Shown here in pieces: positions 36,547-44,802 of a stretch of 64,000 nucleotides of DNA. Position numbers and translations under genes: made by a program. The DNA is from Symbiodinium natans (Eukaryota > Sar > Dinophyceae > Suessiales > Symbiodiniaceae). Where the stretch lies: assembly GCA_905221605.1 (NCBI GenBank), contig CAJNDS010002103.1:246581-310580 (forward strand). Direction: 5' to 3'. How positions within the stretch are numbered: the stretch's first letter is position 1; each line of letters starts with the position of its first letter. The notes under the pieces are model-generated. The model was not told where the DNA came from. It saw only the letters and a list, made by a program, of their open reading frames with translations, and did not search any database.

Positions 36547-36663
36547 TGAGGTGGTTCTGGGCCCGGGGCTGCCCGAACTTCGCAGCGCGGTGGCTTCCGG
36601 GCAATCTTTTGCCCAATGGTTGCCGCCGCAGTTAAAGCAGACTGTCGACGCGCCTCCGCAGCC
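36547..36663 (-). CDS. CCHC zinc-knuckle exon
   Basis: Thirty-nine codons, phase 0 at both ends, containing VCFNCGGNHWAKDCPEA. The spacing C-x2-C-x4-H-x4-C is a zinc knuckle as found in nucleic-acid-binding proteins and retroelement Gag proteins. The tail (RSSGSPGPRTTS) looks like a linker. Donor TCA|GTGTTTAGGGTTTAGGG; acceptor CCCTTAAG, with CCCTAAA (minus sense) just upstream. No other exon of this gene is identified. No reverse transcriptase or protease is nearby, so an RNA-binding host protein is as likely as an element. Confidence 0.7.
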
Positions 36664-36809
36664 CTTAAGGGTCCTTTAGGGTTTAGGGTTTAGGGTTTAG
36701 GATTTAGGGTTTAGGGTTGATAAGGTTTGTGGTTTATGGTTAGGGTATAGCGTTTAGGGTTTAGGGTGCAGCTTTATGGTACATAATTACAAAGGGTCTA
36801 GGGTTTAGG

Positions 36810-36975
36810 GTTTAGTGATCTATGTATATACACACACACATACATATATATGTATGTATATGGTATAGATATAAACGCACACATATACGTGTATATATAT
36901 ATATATGTATATATGTATATACGTGTATATGTATGTATATATATATATATGCATACAGATAGGTAGATAGGGTAG
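36810..36975. repeat. TA/CA microsatellite
   Basis: ATGTATATA and ACACACACATA mixtures. Confidence 0.95.
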
Positions 36976-37149
36976 CGTTAGGGCCCACGTATAGACTGAA
37001 CAACTTCTATGTCTAGGATCGCAGGTGCAGGTCTCACGTGCTCAACTATGCAGCTCGTATACGGAGGTAGAGTTTAGGGTTTAGGGTTTAGGGTGTAGGG
37101 TTTAAGGGTTAAGGGCTAAGGGTTAAGGGTTTAGGGTTTAGCACAGCTT

Positions 37150-37247
37150 CTGGTTCTCAGTAGGGAATGAGGGAACTAGGGCCCTGCGTAATCCCTTAAA
37201 GGGTATAATGTAGGGCCCTATTTCCCTCATTCCCTACTAAGAACCAG
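37150..37247. mobile_element. MITE-like element, family J
   Basis: CTGGTTCTCAGTAGGGAATG and CATTCCCTACTAAGAACCAG are near-perfect inverted ends, continued inward by GAGGGAACTAGGGCCCT and AGGGCCCTATTTCCCTC. Confidence 0.85.
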
Positions 37248-37299
37248 GCATTTTTGGGTAATGAGACACGTGGGTGTAGCTCAAGGCTGATAGCAGCAC

Positions 37300-38200
37300 A
37301 GAAAACTTTCTCACCGGGCCTGCGCTAGCGTTTCGCATCGCGCGTGCTAAGCAGATCTGGCATGGTGCCAGAAAGAACAGCTTCTTACTGCTATAACTTG
37401 TGCTTGGAGCTGAATGAATCCTGTTCATGCAATCCAACGCCCTATAGAACGTGGCTGTACCTCCCAGTCTCAGAGCTTAGTGTAAGAAATCACCGTCTGG
37501 GCAGTCTAGGCACTTGCAAGGGTCTGAATCTAAAGACTCCTGCGGATTACTTGGGGCTTCTGCTGTCTCAGACTCCTGAATGTTTTGCCACTTGCACTGC
37601 CCATCGTTTCCATGCTGCCTCTACTGCCATTACACTTTGTTGCCGAGGGCCATTGCATGAAGCCATTCGAGACTTACAACGGCTGCGCAGTAGGCGAACT
37701 CATTTACGATGGTCTACAGCTCAGCATAAAGGAACTGCCCGTGGAAAGAGGGAAAGCTGATTTCAAGAGGCTCACGGAACCTCGAGAAATCTGCATGAGC
37801 AAATGAGATCTGTAGATCTTGAGGGCAGCCCCCATCAACAGGACGAGCAACACCTTTTGTTGAACAGTCTGCGTCCGTCTTGCGACGTCGCAAAGTCGGT
37901 GAGAACACGTTTCCTGGGTTAACCTTATTATAGCGACTTCTTGAGGAAAAACAAACCAGGGATTATCAGGAAAGACCTCTATCACTAGGCGGGCAGCCTC
38001 ACTGGCCGCCAGGCACGATCCTCGCAGGAGTCTTTCTCATTTAGCACCCAGGTAACAACAAAAAACGTGTTTTTCATAAAGCGCTATATAAGAGAACCGG
38101 ACCCTTCAAGTCAAGAAGCATTTCAGGGCCCACTGGGGTCCGAGTTCAAGCTCTCGAGTCTAAACTTCAGCATGTGACATGGCGCTAAGCTTCGTCCTTC
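37300..38200. other. Unassigned region with long open frames
   Basis: Frames are open on both strands between 37344 and 37985. A plus frame ending at 37806 reads MKPFETYNGCAVGELIYDG, and a minus frame reads DLQISFAHADFSRFREPLEI. They overlap in antisense, so at most one is real; no homology decides. Family B copy 3 follows at 38218. Confidence 0.4.
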
Positions 38201-38217
38201 CTGCGCCAAGGACCAAG

Positions 38218-38351
38218 GTACTTGGAGGTTCATGGTACTGATTAAACAAATATAACTGTACTTATCACCCACTTATAAGCCCCTTCAGTGCCCTAGTATG
38301 GTTATAAGTACAGTTATAATTGGTTAATAAGTACCATGAACCTCCAAGTAC
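38218..38351. mobile_element. MITE-like element, family B copy 3, possible introner
   Basis: GTACTTGGAGGTTCATGG and CCATGAACCTCCAAGTAC are perfect inverted ends. The flanks read ACCAAG| before and |AGGTCTG after, so the insertion itself would supply a GT donor and, with the next AG, an acceptor. A plus frame upstream (MALSFVLPAPRTK) stops exactly at the element. Confidence 0.8.
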
Positions 38352-38803
38352 AGGTCTGTGTCCCTTTCAGCTGATCCCGTGGCTTGACAGGGCATAGGCA
38401 TCATGCGTGTTGCAAGTAGAAATGGGGGGGGGTTCCCGCTTTACTTACAGGGACATGATGTGCGATGAATCATGCCAGCCCTTCCCGCAAGCATGATATG
38501 GCTGACGCCGCTGACGCAGGCGCAGAACTCTTCCGCAGACTGCTGCTGTGCTTGGAATGTCTGGGCTTTGCAAGGTCAAATGGGGCAGGGTTTTGTCAAC
38601 ATGGTATTCCCATCGCTTCACGGGCACTGATTTCCCGCACGTTGAGCCTGTAAAGCCAAACAACGACAGATCAAGAATTTTCCCCGCTTGAGCGCCGTTG
38701 GTTGGAGAATACAAATTCGGTTTAGGGTTGGGCTACTTGCTGAGAGCAAAAGCAGGTTCGCCTGCGCCCTGTCCTTAGAGAGGCATTAGGCTTGTCTTGG
38801 CAG

Positions 38804-41120
38804 CCACTTCGGGGAATGAAACGGATAGTGAAAAATGCGGACGAAGCTGGACAGCATCTCGTGGAAAGGCTCCCCTCGAAAAAGGAACTGCCTCACCCTC
38901 AACGCAAGAAATTCTGAACCGTCAATCCCAAACCCTTCTCTGGTCCTCCCTAAACGTCAACCCGAAACCCAAGACCCAACATATCACCAAATGGTCCTTC
39001 CTGCTGAACCCCTAAACTCTCTCCACCCTAACACTCTGTGCCCCCTGATCCTTGGACCCTACACCCTAAACCTTCTAATCCCTCTCCAACACTGCAAGAC
39101 GTGCCACTCCGACTTCTCAGGGCGCCGCGAACAGAAACACGAGACCTTCCCCTAACCATATATAAGCCCTGTGTATGCTATACTCCCCTTAGAACCTTAT
39201 TAAAAATGATATTTTTACTATCCTCCTGGGTTTTATATGAACAAAAATAGAAAAACAATTCCCAAGGGGGATATAACGGGATATGTGTATGCCTAGACAA
39301 GGCCCCATAAAGCATCTTCAGAAGACCCCGCCTCCAACGCCCGCACCCAGTGCCGGCGCCAGTTGATGGCGCCGGGCAGGTCTGAGTACTTTCGAGAGAA
39401 CCTGCCGCCGGGTTTGCGGTTTAGGGTGCAGGGTTTAGGGTTTAGGGTTTCGGGTTTAGAGTTTAGGGCGGTGTTAAGGGTCCAGGGTTGAGGACCCCAG
39501 AGCTAACCAGCGCGGGGGCCATCCTACCAATTTCGGACAGGGAATTTAGGAGACTTCGCCGCAGGATTCTGCCCAGTTGCCTCCAGAGATACACTGCAGG
39601 GTGGGATACGGCCAGCAGGATTCTGTAAAAAAACTGGGACCAAGCCACGAAAAACTGGGCGGGTTTAGGGTTTAGGGTTTAGGGTTGAGGGTTTAGGGTT
39701 GAGGGTTTAGGGTTTAGGGTGGGGAATGAAGAGATGTTGATGGTAATTGTTGTTGCGTGGCACTACAAGGTTCTGGGTTTAGTGTTTAGGGTTTTTGGGA
39801 TTCAGGGTTTAGGGTTGAAGATCATGCTAGGTTGAAACCGCCGAGCTGCTCCAAGGTATTCTTCCTAAGTCAAACAGACCACGCTCCAAAGACCAATCGG
39901 CCATTGGCGACAAGCCAACTAATATAGGGGTCTGAATAATTAGAATAGGCTTTGGCGGGGGTTCTTGCCAGTTCTTGCAGCATTATTCTAAAGGGACTAT
40001 AAGGGAATACTATAAGTACTTCTTCCGACCCCAAGAGTACACAAGGTCGCCTCCACTCCGGTGTCAGCAGCCTTGGAACACACTTGCTGGTGGAACACGC
40101 GTTCATCACCGCTTCGGAATTCGCATTTCAATTTCTGAGGGGGGTGGCGCGGGGGGGTGGGGGGGGGGGGGGGAGTCGAAAATAGACTTGCGCGGTTTTG
40201 GAAAACAGTGCGATGTGACATGACCTTCATCTCTTACCCTACGGGTCCATGTACCTCATTATGTATACTTGGGCCCCAAAGTCCCTATATAGGAAGTACT
40301 TTAAGGCCCAAGTAATATAAGAATGAGGTACATGGACCCTTAGCGTACACAGAGGAATTGGAGTCAACGGTCATGGCGCGGAGGCTTCATGTTGCCGCTA
40401 CTGAGCTCTTCTGTTCAGGCAGCGTGCTCCGGCTCATGGATCCAAGCCGAAACCGGAAGCAGCTCCTGTCTATCTGGGGATCTTACGTGGAACAGGATCC
40501 CTAAGGGAATGTACAGGCCAGATTAGGAGTATACTAAGGAGAACCCTTTAGGGATACTACCTCAGGGGTACGAGTCTTAATAAAAGTGTCTAGAGGAACC
40601 TACGCATCTTGGCAAAAAAAGGGAGACATAGTAGCAAGTATGGTTTGTTGGCAGGCTGTCCTTCTGAAACTGCATGAGGCAGGCTACTCTAACTAAGCAA
40701 CGACCTAACTATTCTTTCTTGCTTAAGAGCCCCCCAAAAAATCAAAAGACTCTTCCTCATAAGGGAATATAGGAGGCAGTATGATCCTTACTTTGGGGAT
40801 CTTTTGAGGAAATAGTAGCTCAAGCAAAACCCTACACCCTAAAACCTAAAGCCATGCCAAGCCCGTAGCTGCATCGTATCACGGCAGGGGAACTAGCTCG
40901 CGAAGAAGGCGCTCGTGATCGGCCGTTGGAAGCCACTTCGAGGTTCCTTGAGTAGCTTGTACTGGGTTAGAAGCAGGGTAACTGTAGTCAGAATAACCTT
41001 ATCTTGGGAGGGTTTAGGGTAGGGTTCAGGATAACCATCCTCAAACAAGCCATGAGCCTCCAAGAGCGCCCGCTCGAGCGCAGATCCGGAGGATTCCATT
41101 TACCCCACTTACATGCGAGG
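38804..41120 (+). CDS. Candidate split gene with nine phase-consistent exons, family unknown
   Basis: Not recognised. Exons: 38804-38903 (KNADEAGQHLVERLPSKKE), 39322-39411 (LMAPGRSEYFRENLPP), 39501-39624 (AGAILPISDREFRRLRRRIL), 39831-39855, 40046-40143 (THLLVEHAFITASEFAFQF), 40355-40486 (LHVAATELFCSGSVLRLMD), 40655-40682 (AVLLKLHEA), 40888-40942 (ELAREEGARDRPLEATS) and 41030-41120 (ILKQAMSLQERPLERRSG). Seven of the eight joins keep frame; 39624 to 39831 needs another donor or an extra exon. Two joins use GC donors (38903, 40682). Elements F1, G, an E-like copy and A2 lie in introns or at exon ends. Minus-strand frames are also open over parts of it, so strand and some exons are inferences from phase, composition and splice signals. 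Confidence 0.5.
39926..40032. mobile_element. MITE-like element, family F copy 1
   Basis: GGGGTCTGAATAATTAGAAT and ATTATTC-to-CTTCCGACCCC are inverted ends; related copies at 46893-46992 and 54003-54103. Confidence 0.65.
40243..40339. mobile_element. MITE-like element, family G
   Basis: GGGTCCATGTACCTCATT and AATGAGGTACATGGACCC are perfect 18-bp inverted ends; a diverged relative lies near 42705-42780. Confidence 0.85.
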
Positions 41121-41252
41121 GTTCCCAAGGGAGGGGTCCATGGGCGGTAGGTACCTTGGGACCTCAGAGAAGCTTAGGGAGCCTTAGGGAGTATGAGGGA
41201 ACCTTGGGTTACATACCCCCCCTTGAACCCCCCCCCCCCCCTGTAAGAACCC
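41119..41252. mobile_element. MITE-like element, family A copy 2
   Basis: Inverted partner of 16643-16782. It begins directly at the end of the last proposed exon of the 38804-41120 gene, where GTTCCCAAGG could act as donor. Confidence 0.7.
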
Positions 41253-41403
41253 TAAACCCTAAACCCCAAACCCTAAACCCTAAACCCAGCCGCCCATGAA
41301 CCTCCCAGTTCTCTGTGAACTTTAGTGTCAAAGATTGAGATTTGGGAATCCCAACACCCTGAAATCTGTGAGCCCATAACCCGAAACACTAACAGCCCAA
41401 GAC

Positions 41404-41448
41404 CTTCCGCGCCTCATACTTCTGCAATGTGGCCTTCTTTGAGAGTCT
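41404..41448 (-). CDS. Candidate exon
   Basis: Fifteen codons reading RLSKKATLQKYEARK between CTGATTCAG and AAG|GTCTTGG, with GGGCTTAGGG variant telomere repeats upstream (plus 41457-41525). Basic, helical composition; unrecognised. Confidence 0.4.
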
Positions 41449-41456
41449 CTGAATCA

Positions 41457-41525
41457 GGGCTTAGGGCTTAGGGCTTAGGGCTTGGGGCTTAGGGCTGAGG
41501 GCTTGGGGCTTGGGGCTTAGGGCTT
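41457..41525. repeat. GGGCTTA variant array
   Basis: Homogenised GGGCTTA units, a variant of TTTAGGG. Confidence 0.93.
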
Positions 41526-41912
41526 AGGAGGTTTCAGACTTTAAGCAAGGCGCTTTCCAGGTGGCTAGTTGCCAAGCGGGTACCCCTTATATAAGGCTCA
41601 CGTCAGGCTCATAGAAGGAGATGAGAAGTTAGGGTTTAGGGTTTAGGGTTTCGGGCTTAGGGTTTAGGGTTTAGAAAGGCTCTGGTGTAAGAATGGCCCA
41701 GACGCGAGGTCCTCCGATGTAGAAATGCGGGGGGGAGGGGGGCTTGGGGTAGATGGGGTCGTGGGCTCAGAGCGTTTACCAGGATGACCCGAAAAACCCT
41801 CTGAAACACATCCCTGAATATGATCCTTGAAAACCCAATCAGGAAAACAAACTGTCCCAGTTGTCCAGGGCCTGCCTCCCAAAACCAAATCCTAAACCGT
41901 TAGACCTTTCTT

Positions 41913-42038
41913 CTACAAGGAGGGGCCCCCTAGTTATAAGTAGAGTTATAGGAGCCCTAAATTGGGTTATAAGGAGCCTAGCTTAGGTTATAAGTCCCCT
42001 TGATTATAGTTAGTATAGTAAAGGGGCCCTCCTTGTAG
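41913..42038. mobile_element. MITE-like element, family H
   Basis: CTACAAGGAGGGGCCCC and GGGGCCCTCCTTGTAGG inverted ends with GTTATAAG words inside, as in family B. Confidence 0.8.
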
Positions 42039-42146
42039 GGCCCTCGAGCTCTCTGGAGCATGTTTATTTCGCGTAGGCTGTGTGGAGTCTCTCAGAGAGC
42101 ATTGCAGGGTTTAGGGCTTTGTGCTTTTAACAGGTGTAAGGCTCAG

Positions 42147-42256
42147 ACTGGCGCAAGCGAAGTTCCCCATCAATGAAGTCTGGAATTGAGTTTGGCTTCA
42201 CTGTTACTTGTTTTGAACATTTTCTGGATTTCTTGTGTGAAGAATTATGCATTTGG
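42147..42256 (+). CDS. Candidate exon
   Basis: Thirty-six codons after GGCTCAG, reading IEFGFTVTCFEHFLDFLCEE, ending TGG|GTGGTGG. Unrecognised. A minus-strand candidate lies within 200 bp, so gene assignment is open. Confidence 0.35.
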
Positions 42257-42348
42257 GTGGTGGCACCTGGTTGCTACTATTTCCCAAAAAGCACGCCCCA
42301 TATATCGGGTCCCCAGACCCTGCTATACCCCCGTCCACCCTGAACCCT

Positions 42349-42456
42349 AAACCCTAAACCCGAAACCCGAAACCCTAAACCCTAAACCCGAAACCCTAAA
42401 CCCTAAACCCTAAACCCTAAACCCTAAACCCTAAACCCTAAACCCTAAACCCAAAC
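42349..42456. repeat. CCCTAAA array
   Basis: About 14 units, some as CCCGAAA. It immediately precedes the 42457-42548 island. Confidence 0.95.
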
Positions 42457-42548
42457 CCTGGGATTCCACCAGCGGGCCCAGCCTTCCAAGCCGCCAGCGC
42501 GATGGAGTCGCGCGGCTCTTGCCGACGTATCTCAGACGCAAGCAATGT
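42457..42548 (-). CDS. Candidate exon bracketed by CCCTAAA and TTTAGGG
   Basis: Thirty codons reading TLLASEIRRQEPRDSIALAA, then WKAGPAGGIP. Acceptor GACCCTTAG, donor GG|GTTTGGGTTTAGGG. Phase 0 start matches the phase 0 end of the exon at 43445-43516, so the two may belong together. Family unknown. Confidence 0.45.
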
Positions 42549-42570
42549 CTAAGGGTCCTTGTAGACGAAA

Positions 42571-42650
42571 GAGGTTTAGGGTTTAGGGTTTAGGGTTTAG
42601 GGTTTAGGGTTTAGGGTTTAGGGTTTAGGGTTTAGGGTTTAGGGTTTAAG
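42571..42650. repeat. TTTAGGG array
   Basis: Eleven clean units, complementary to 42349-42456 across the exon island. Confidence 0.96.
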
Positions 42651-42818
42651 CAGGGCCTGCCATGGGGCCTGTGTAGGGTTTAGGGTTTGGGGTTTCGGGT
42701 TTGGGGTTATATACTTGGGCCCAAGCTACTAGATGGGAACCTCCTCAAGGCCCCAGTATATACTTCTTCGGTACATGGGCCCTGGGGGGGGATCACAACA
42801 AGGATTGGACATTTACAG

Positions 42819-43069
42819 TAACGGCACCACGATCTACACTAGGCATCACGAGAATAATCTACGCGCCACAAGAAAAACATTGTTTCTTGTGTCCTGGGGT
42901 ACTCCCAGGTTCTATGTTGAATCCTACTTGGCGAGCGATGGGGACAGCGACATCGATACTTGCCTGCTTTTCAAATCGGGGTTTTGGGTGTAGGGTACTT
43001 CCTGCGCCATCTACGAGTTGTACTGGAACACTCTGGCAACCTGGACCAGGAAGCTGCGGACACATCACG
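42819..43069 (+). CDS. Candidate exon with an in-frame break
   Basis: After ACATTTACAG, 56 codons are open (RKTLFLVSWGTPRFYVESYL) to 42987. A second frame, YFLRHLRVVLEHSGNLDQEA, then runs from 42994 to a perfect GTATGT donor at 43070. Only six bases lie between, too few for an intron, so this is a frameshift, a sequencing error or a wrong exon choice. Unrecognised protein. Confidence 0.35.
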
Positions 43070-43444
43070 TATGTATACATCTATTTCCATGCTTTTCTCT
43101 GCATATGAGCATATCTATGTCCATGGATATGATTGTTCCGTGTTGATAAATTAAATCTTGTCGAACTCTGAGAATCAGACCAAAAGAATCCTCATGTTCC
43201 ATGACCCTTCTCCTGAACTCTCAGGGTACTTACATGGTCCCTTAGTACGGTCCCTTACCTTCTTTAAAGGATTCTGCAGTATGGGCCCTTGGATTTTTTG
43301 GGTGTATAAGGGGTCCCCCTGTTAAGGGCCCATTTATGAAGGGACCATGCAACGACCCCAAGAAGGGTTTCCCTGACATAACCCTGAGCCCTAAACCCTA
43401 AACCCTACACCCTAAACCCTAAACCCTAAACCCTAACCCTAAAC

Positions 43445-43516
43445 CAACGAGCGTCCAGCCTTGTGGGTCAAGACCTTCATCGACTCCTCGAGGTGGAAGC
43501 GCTGCGTCTCCAGCTC
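43445..43516 (-). CDS. Candidate coiled-coil exon
   Basis: Twenty-four codons, ELETQRFHLEESMKVLTHKA followed by GRSL. Acceptor GGCACAAG, donor TTG|GTTTAGGG with CCCTAAA on the plus strand just left. Phase 0 at both ends. Confidence 0.5.
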
Positions 43517-43983
43517 CTTGTGCCAAGCAACAAGGGTTTCCCTGACATACCCCTGAGCCCTGAGCCCTAAACCCTACACCCTAAACCCTAACCCTAAACC
43601 CTAAACCCTAAACCCTAAAACCTAAACCCTAAACCCTAAACCCTTACAAGAAGCATGTTGTTGTCCGCATCTTTTTGTTGGGCTACCCGCGTCTCGCTTT
43701 GTTTGGGTTATCTGCATCTCTTTTTTTGGATGGGGGGGGGGGGGGGGGGAGTTAGGGAGTTCGGGTGCAGGGTGTAGGGTTTGGGGTCTTTTCTCTCGGG
43801 ACAAGGAGCTTTCACCTCCAAACCCAGCGGAGTGGTCATGTGTGCGTCTCATGCTATGGGGGATATCTGTGCCTTGTTTTTGAGAAACGGGCTTTCCCCT
43901 TCTAGGGTGCCAGGGCTTCGGGCGATTTAGAGCTTCCTTCGGGCTTCCACACCCCACTGCTGTGGCTCCTTATTAAAGCCTGT

Positions 43984-44060
43984 TAGAGTTTCCCATTTTA
44001 GGGCTTCCCAGTTTAGGGTTTATAAACCCTAAACTGGGAACCCTAAAATGGGAAACTCTA
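43984..44060. other. 77-bp near-perfect palindrome
   Basis: The left arm reads TAGAGTTTCCCATTTTAGGG then CTTCCCAGTTTAGGGTTTA; the right arm is its reverse complement except for one extra C in the left arm. The centre is TTATAA. It contains a TTTAGGGTTTATAAACCCTAAA core. Confidence 0.97.
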
Positions 44061-44390
44061 CAGGCATAGGGTTTAAGCATCCTCTTTGGCCGTGTGGGGC
44101 GTCTGTTCCTCACTCCTATGAGGGCTCAGGGAAGGTCATCCCTTAACGGCCTTTAGGGATTCCATAGCTGCCCTCACTCTCTCACTCCTTTGAAGGTTAG
44201 GTGCTTTGTTAGCTTGGGACCTCACTCCGTTCTAGGGCTCCTGTCACGGTTTAGGGCTTCCACACCTCACTTCATCCTCGGGCTCCGGGGCTTAGGGCTC
44301 AGGGTGGAGGCTGTTTAGGGTTTGAGGTTTAGGGTTTAGGGTTTATAGGGTTTAGGGTTTAGGGTTTAGGGTTTAGGGTTTAGGGTTTAG

Positions 44391-44747
44391 CGCACTCCCT
44401 CGGGTGGGCACTCCAGAAACCAAGCCCAAGAAGTGAGGAGCGCGGTTGACTTTAAAGTCGAACGACCCCACGCCGAGGGCGAGAAAAAGACACGGAGTAC
44501 GCTTTCCGCAATGCTGTGGCGAATTGCAGGGCCCCCCAAGACATTATCCCTGATTTCAGACCTGGACATAAGGGACCGTATGGACCCTAGCTTAGGGAAC
44601 CGACAAGGGAGGGAAGCTATCAATGCCGTGATCACGAACTACTTGATATGCCTTTGTCATTCTGGTGAACGATGCCAAAGTATTCCTCGTGACTGTAACA
44701 ACGAATGGGTTCCTCGTGACGCTATGCCTGAAAGGCAACCACTTTGA
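44391..44747 (+). CDS. Candidate terminal exon, family unknown
   Basis: One plus frame is open for 118 codons from GGGTTTAG|CGC to a TGA, reading AVDFKVERPHAEGEKKTRST, LISDLDIRDRMDPSLGNRQG and NAVITNYLICLCHSGERC. It would end tail to tail with the uL29m gene (44803, minus). Minus frames are also open across part of it. No homologue recognised. Confidence 0.4.
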   Translation, partial: RTPSGGHSRNQAQEVRSAVDFKVERPHAEGEKKTRSTLSAMLWRIAGPPKTLSLISDLDIRDRMDPSLGNRQGREAINAVITNYLICLCHSGERCQSIPRDCNNEWVPRDAMPERQPL

Positions 44748-44802
44748 AGCCTAAGTCCTGAACCAGGATTAAACCCTGAACCGTAAACCTTAAACCCAAA
44801 AC

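Noticed and set aside
39510-39640. Minus-strand exon with acceptor CCCAGTTTTTTTACAG
   Set aside because: The acceptor is good, but the plus frame at 39501-39624 joins in phase with the 39322-39411 exon; kept only as an alternative.
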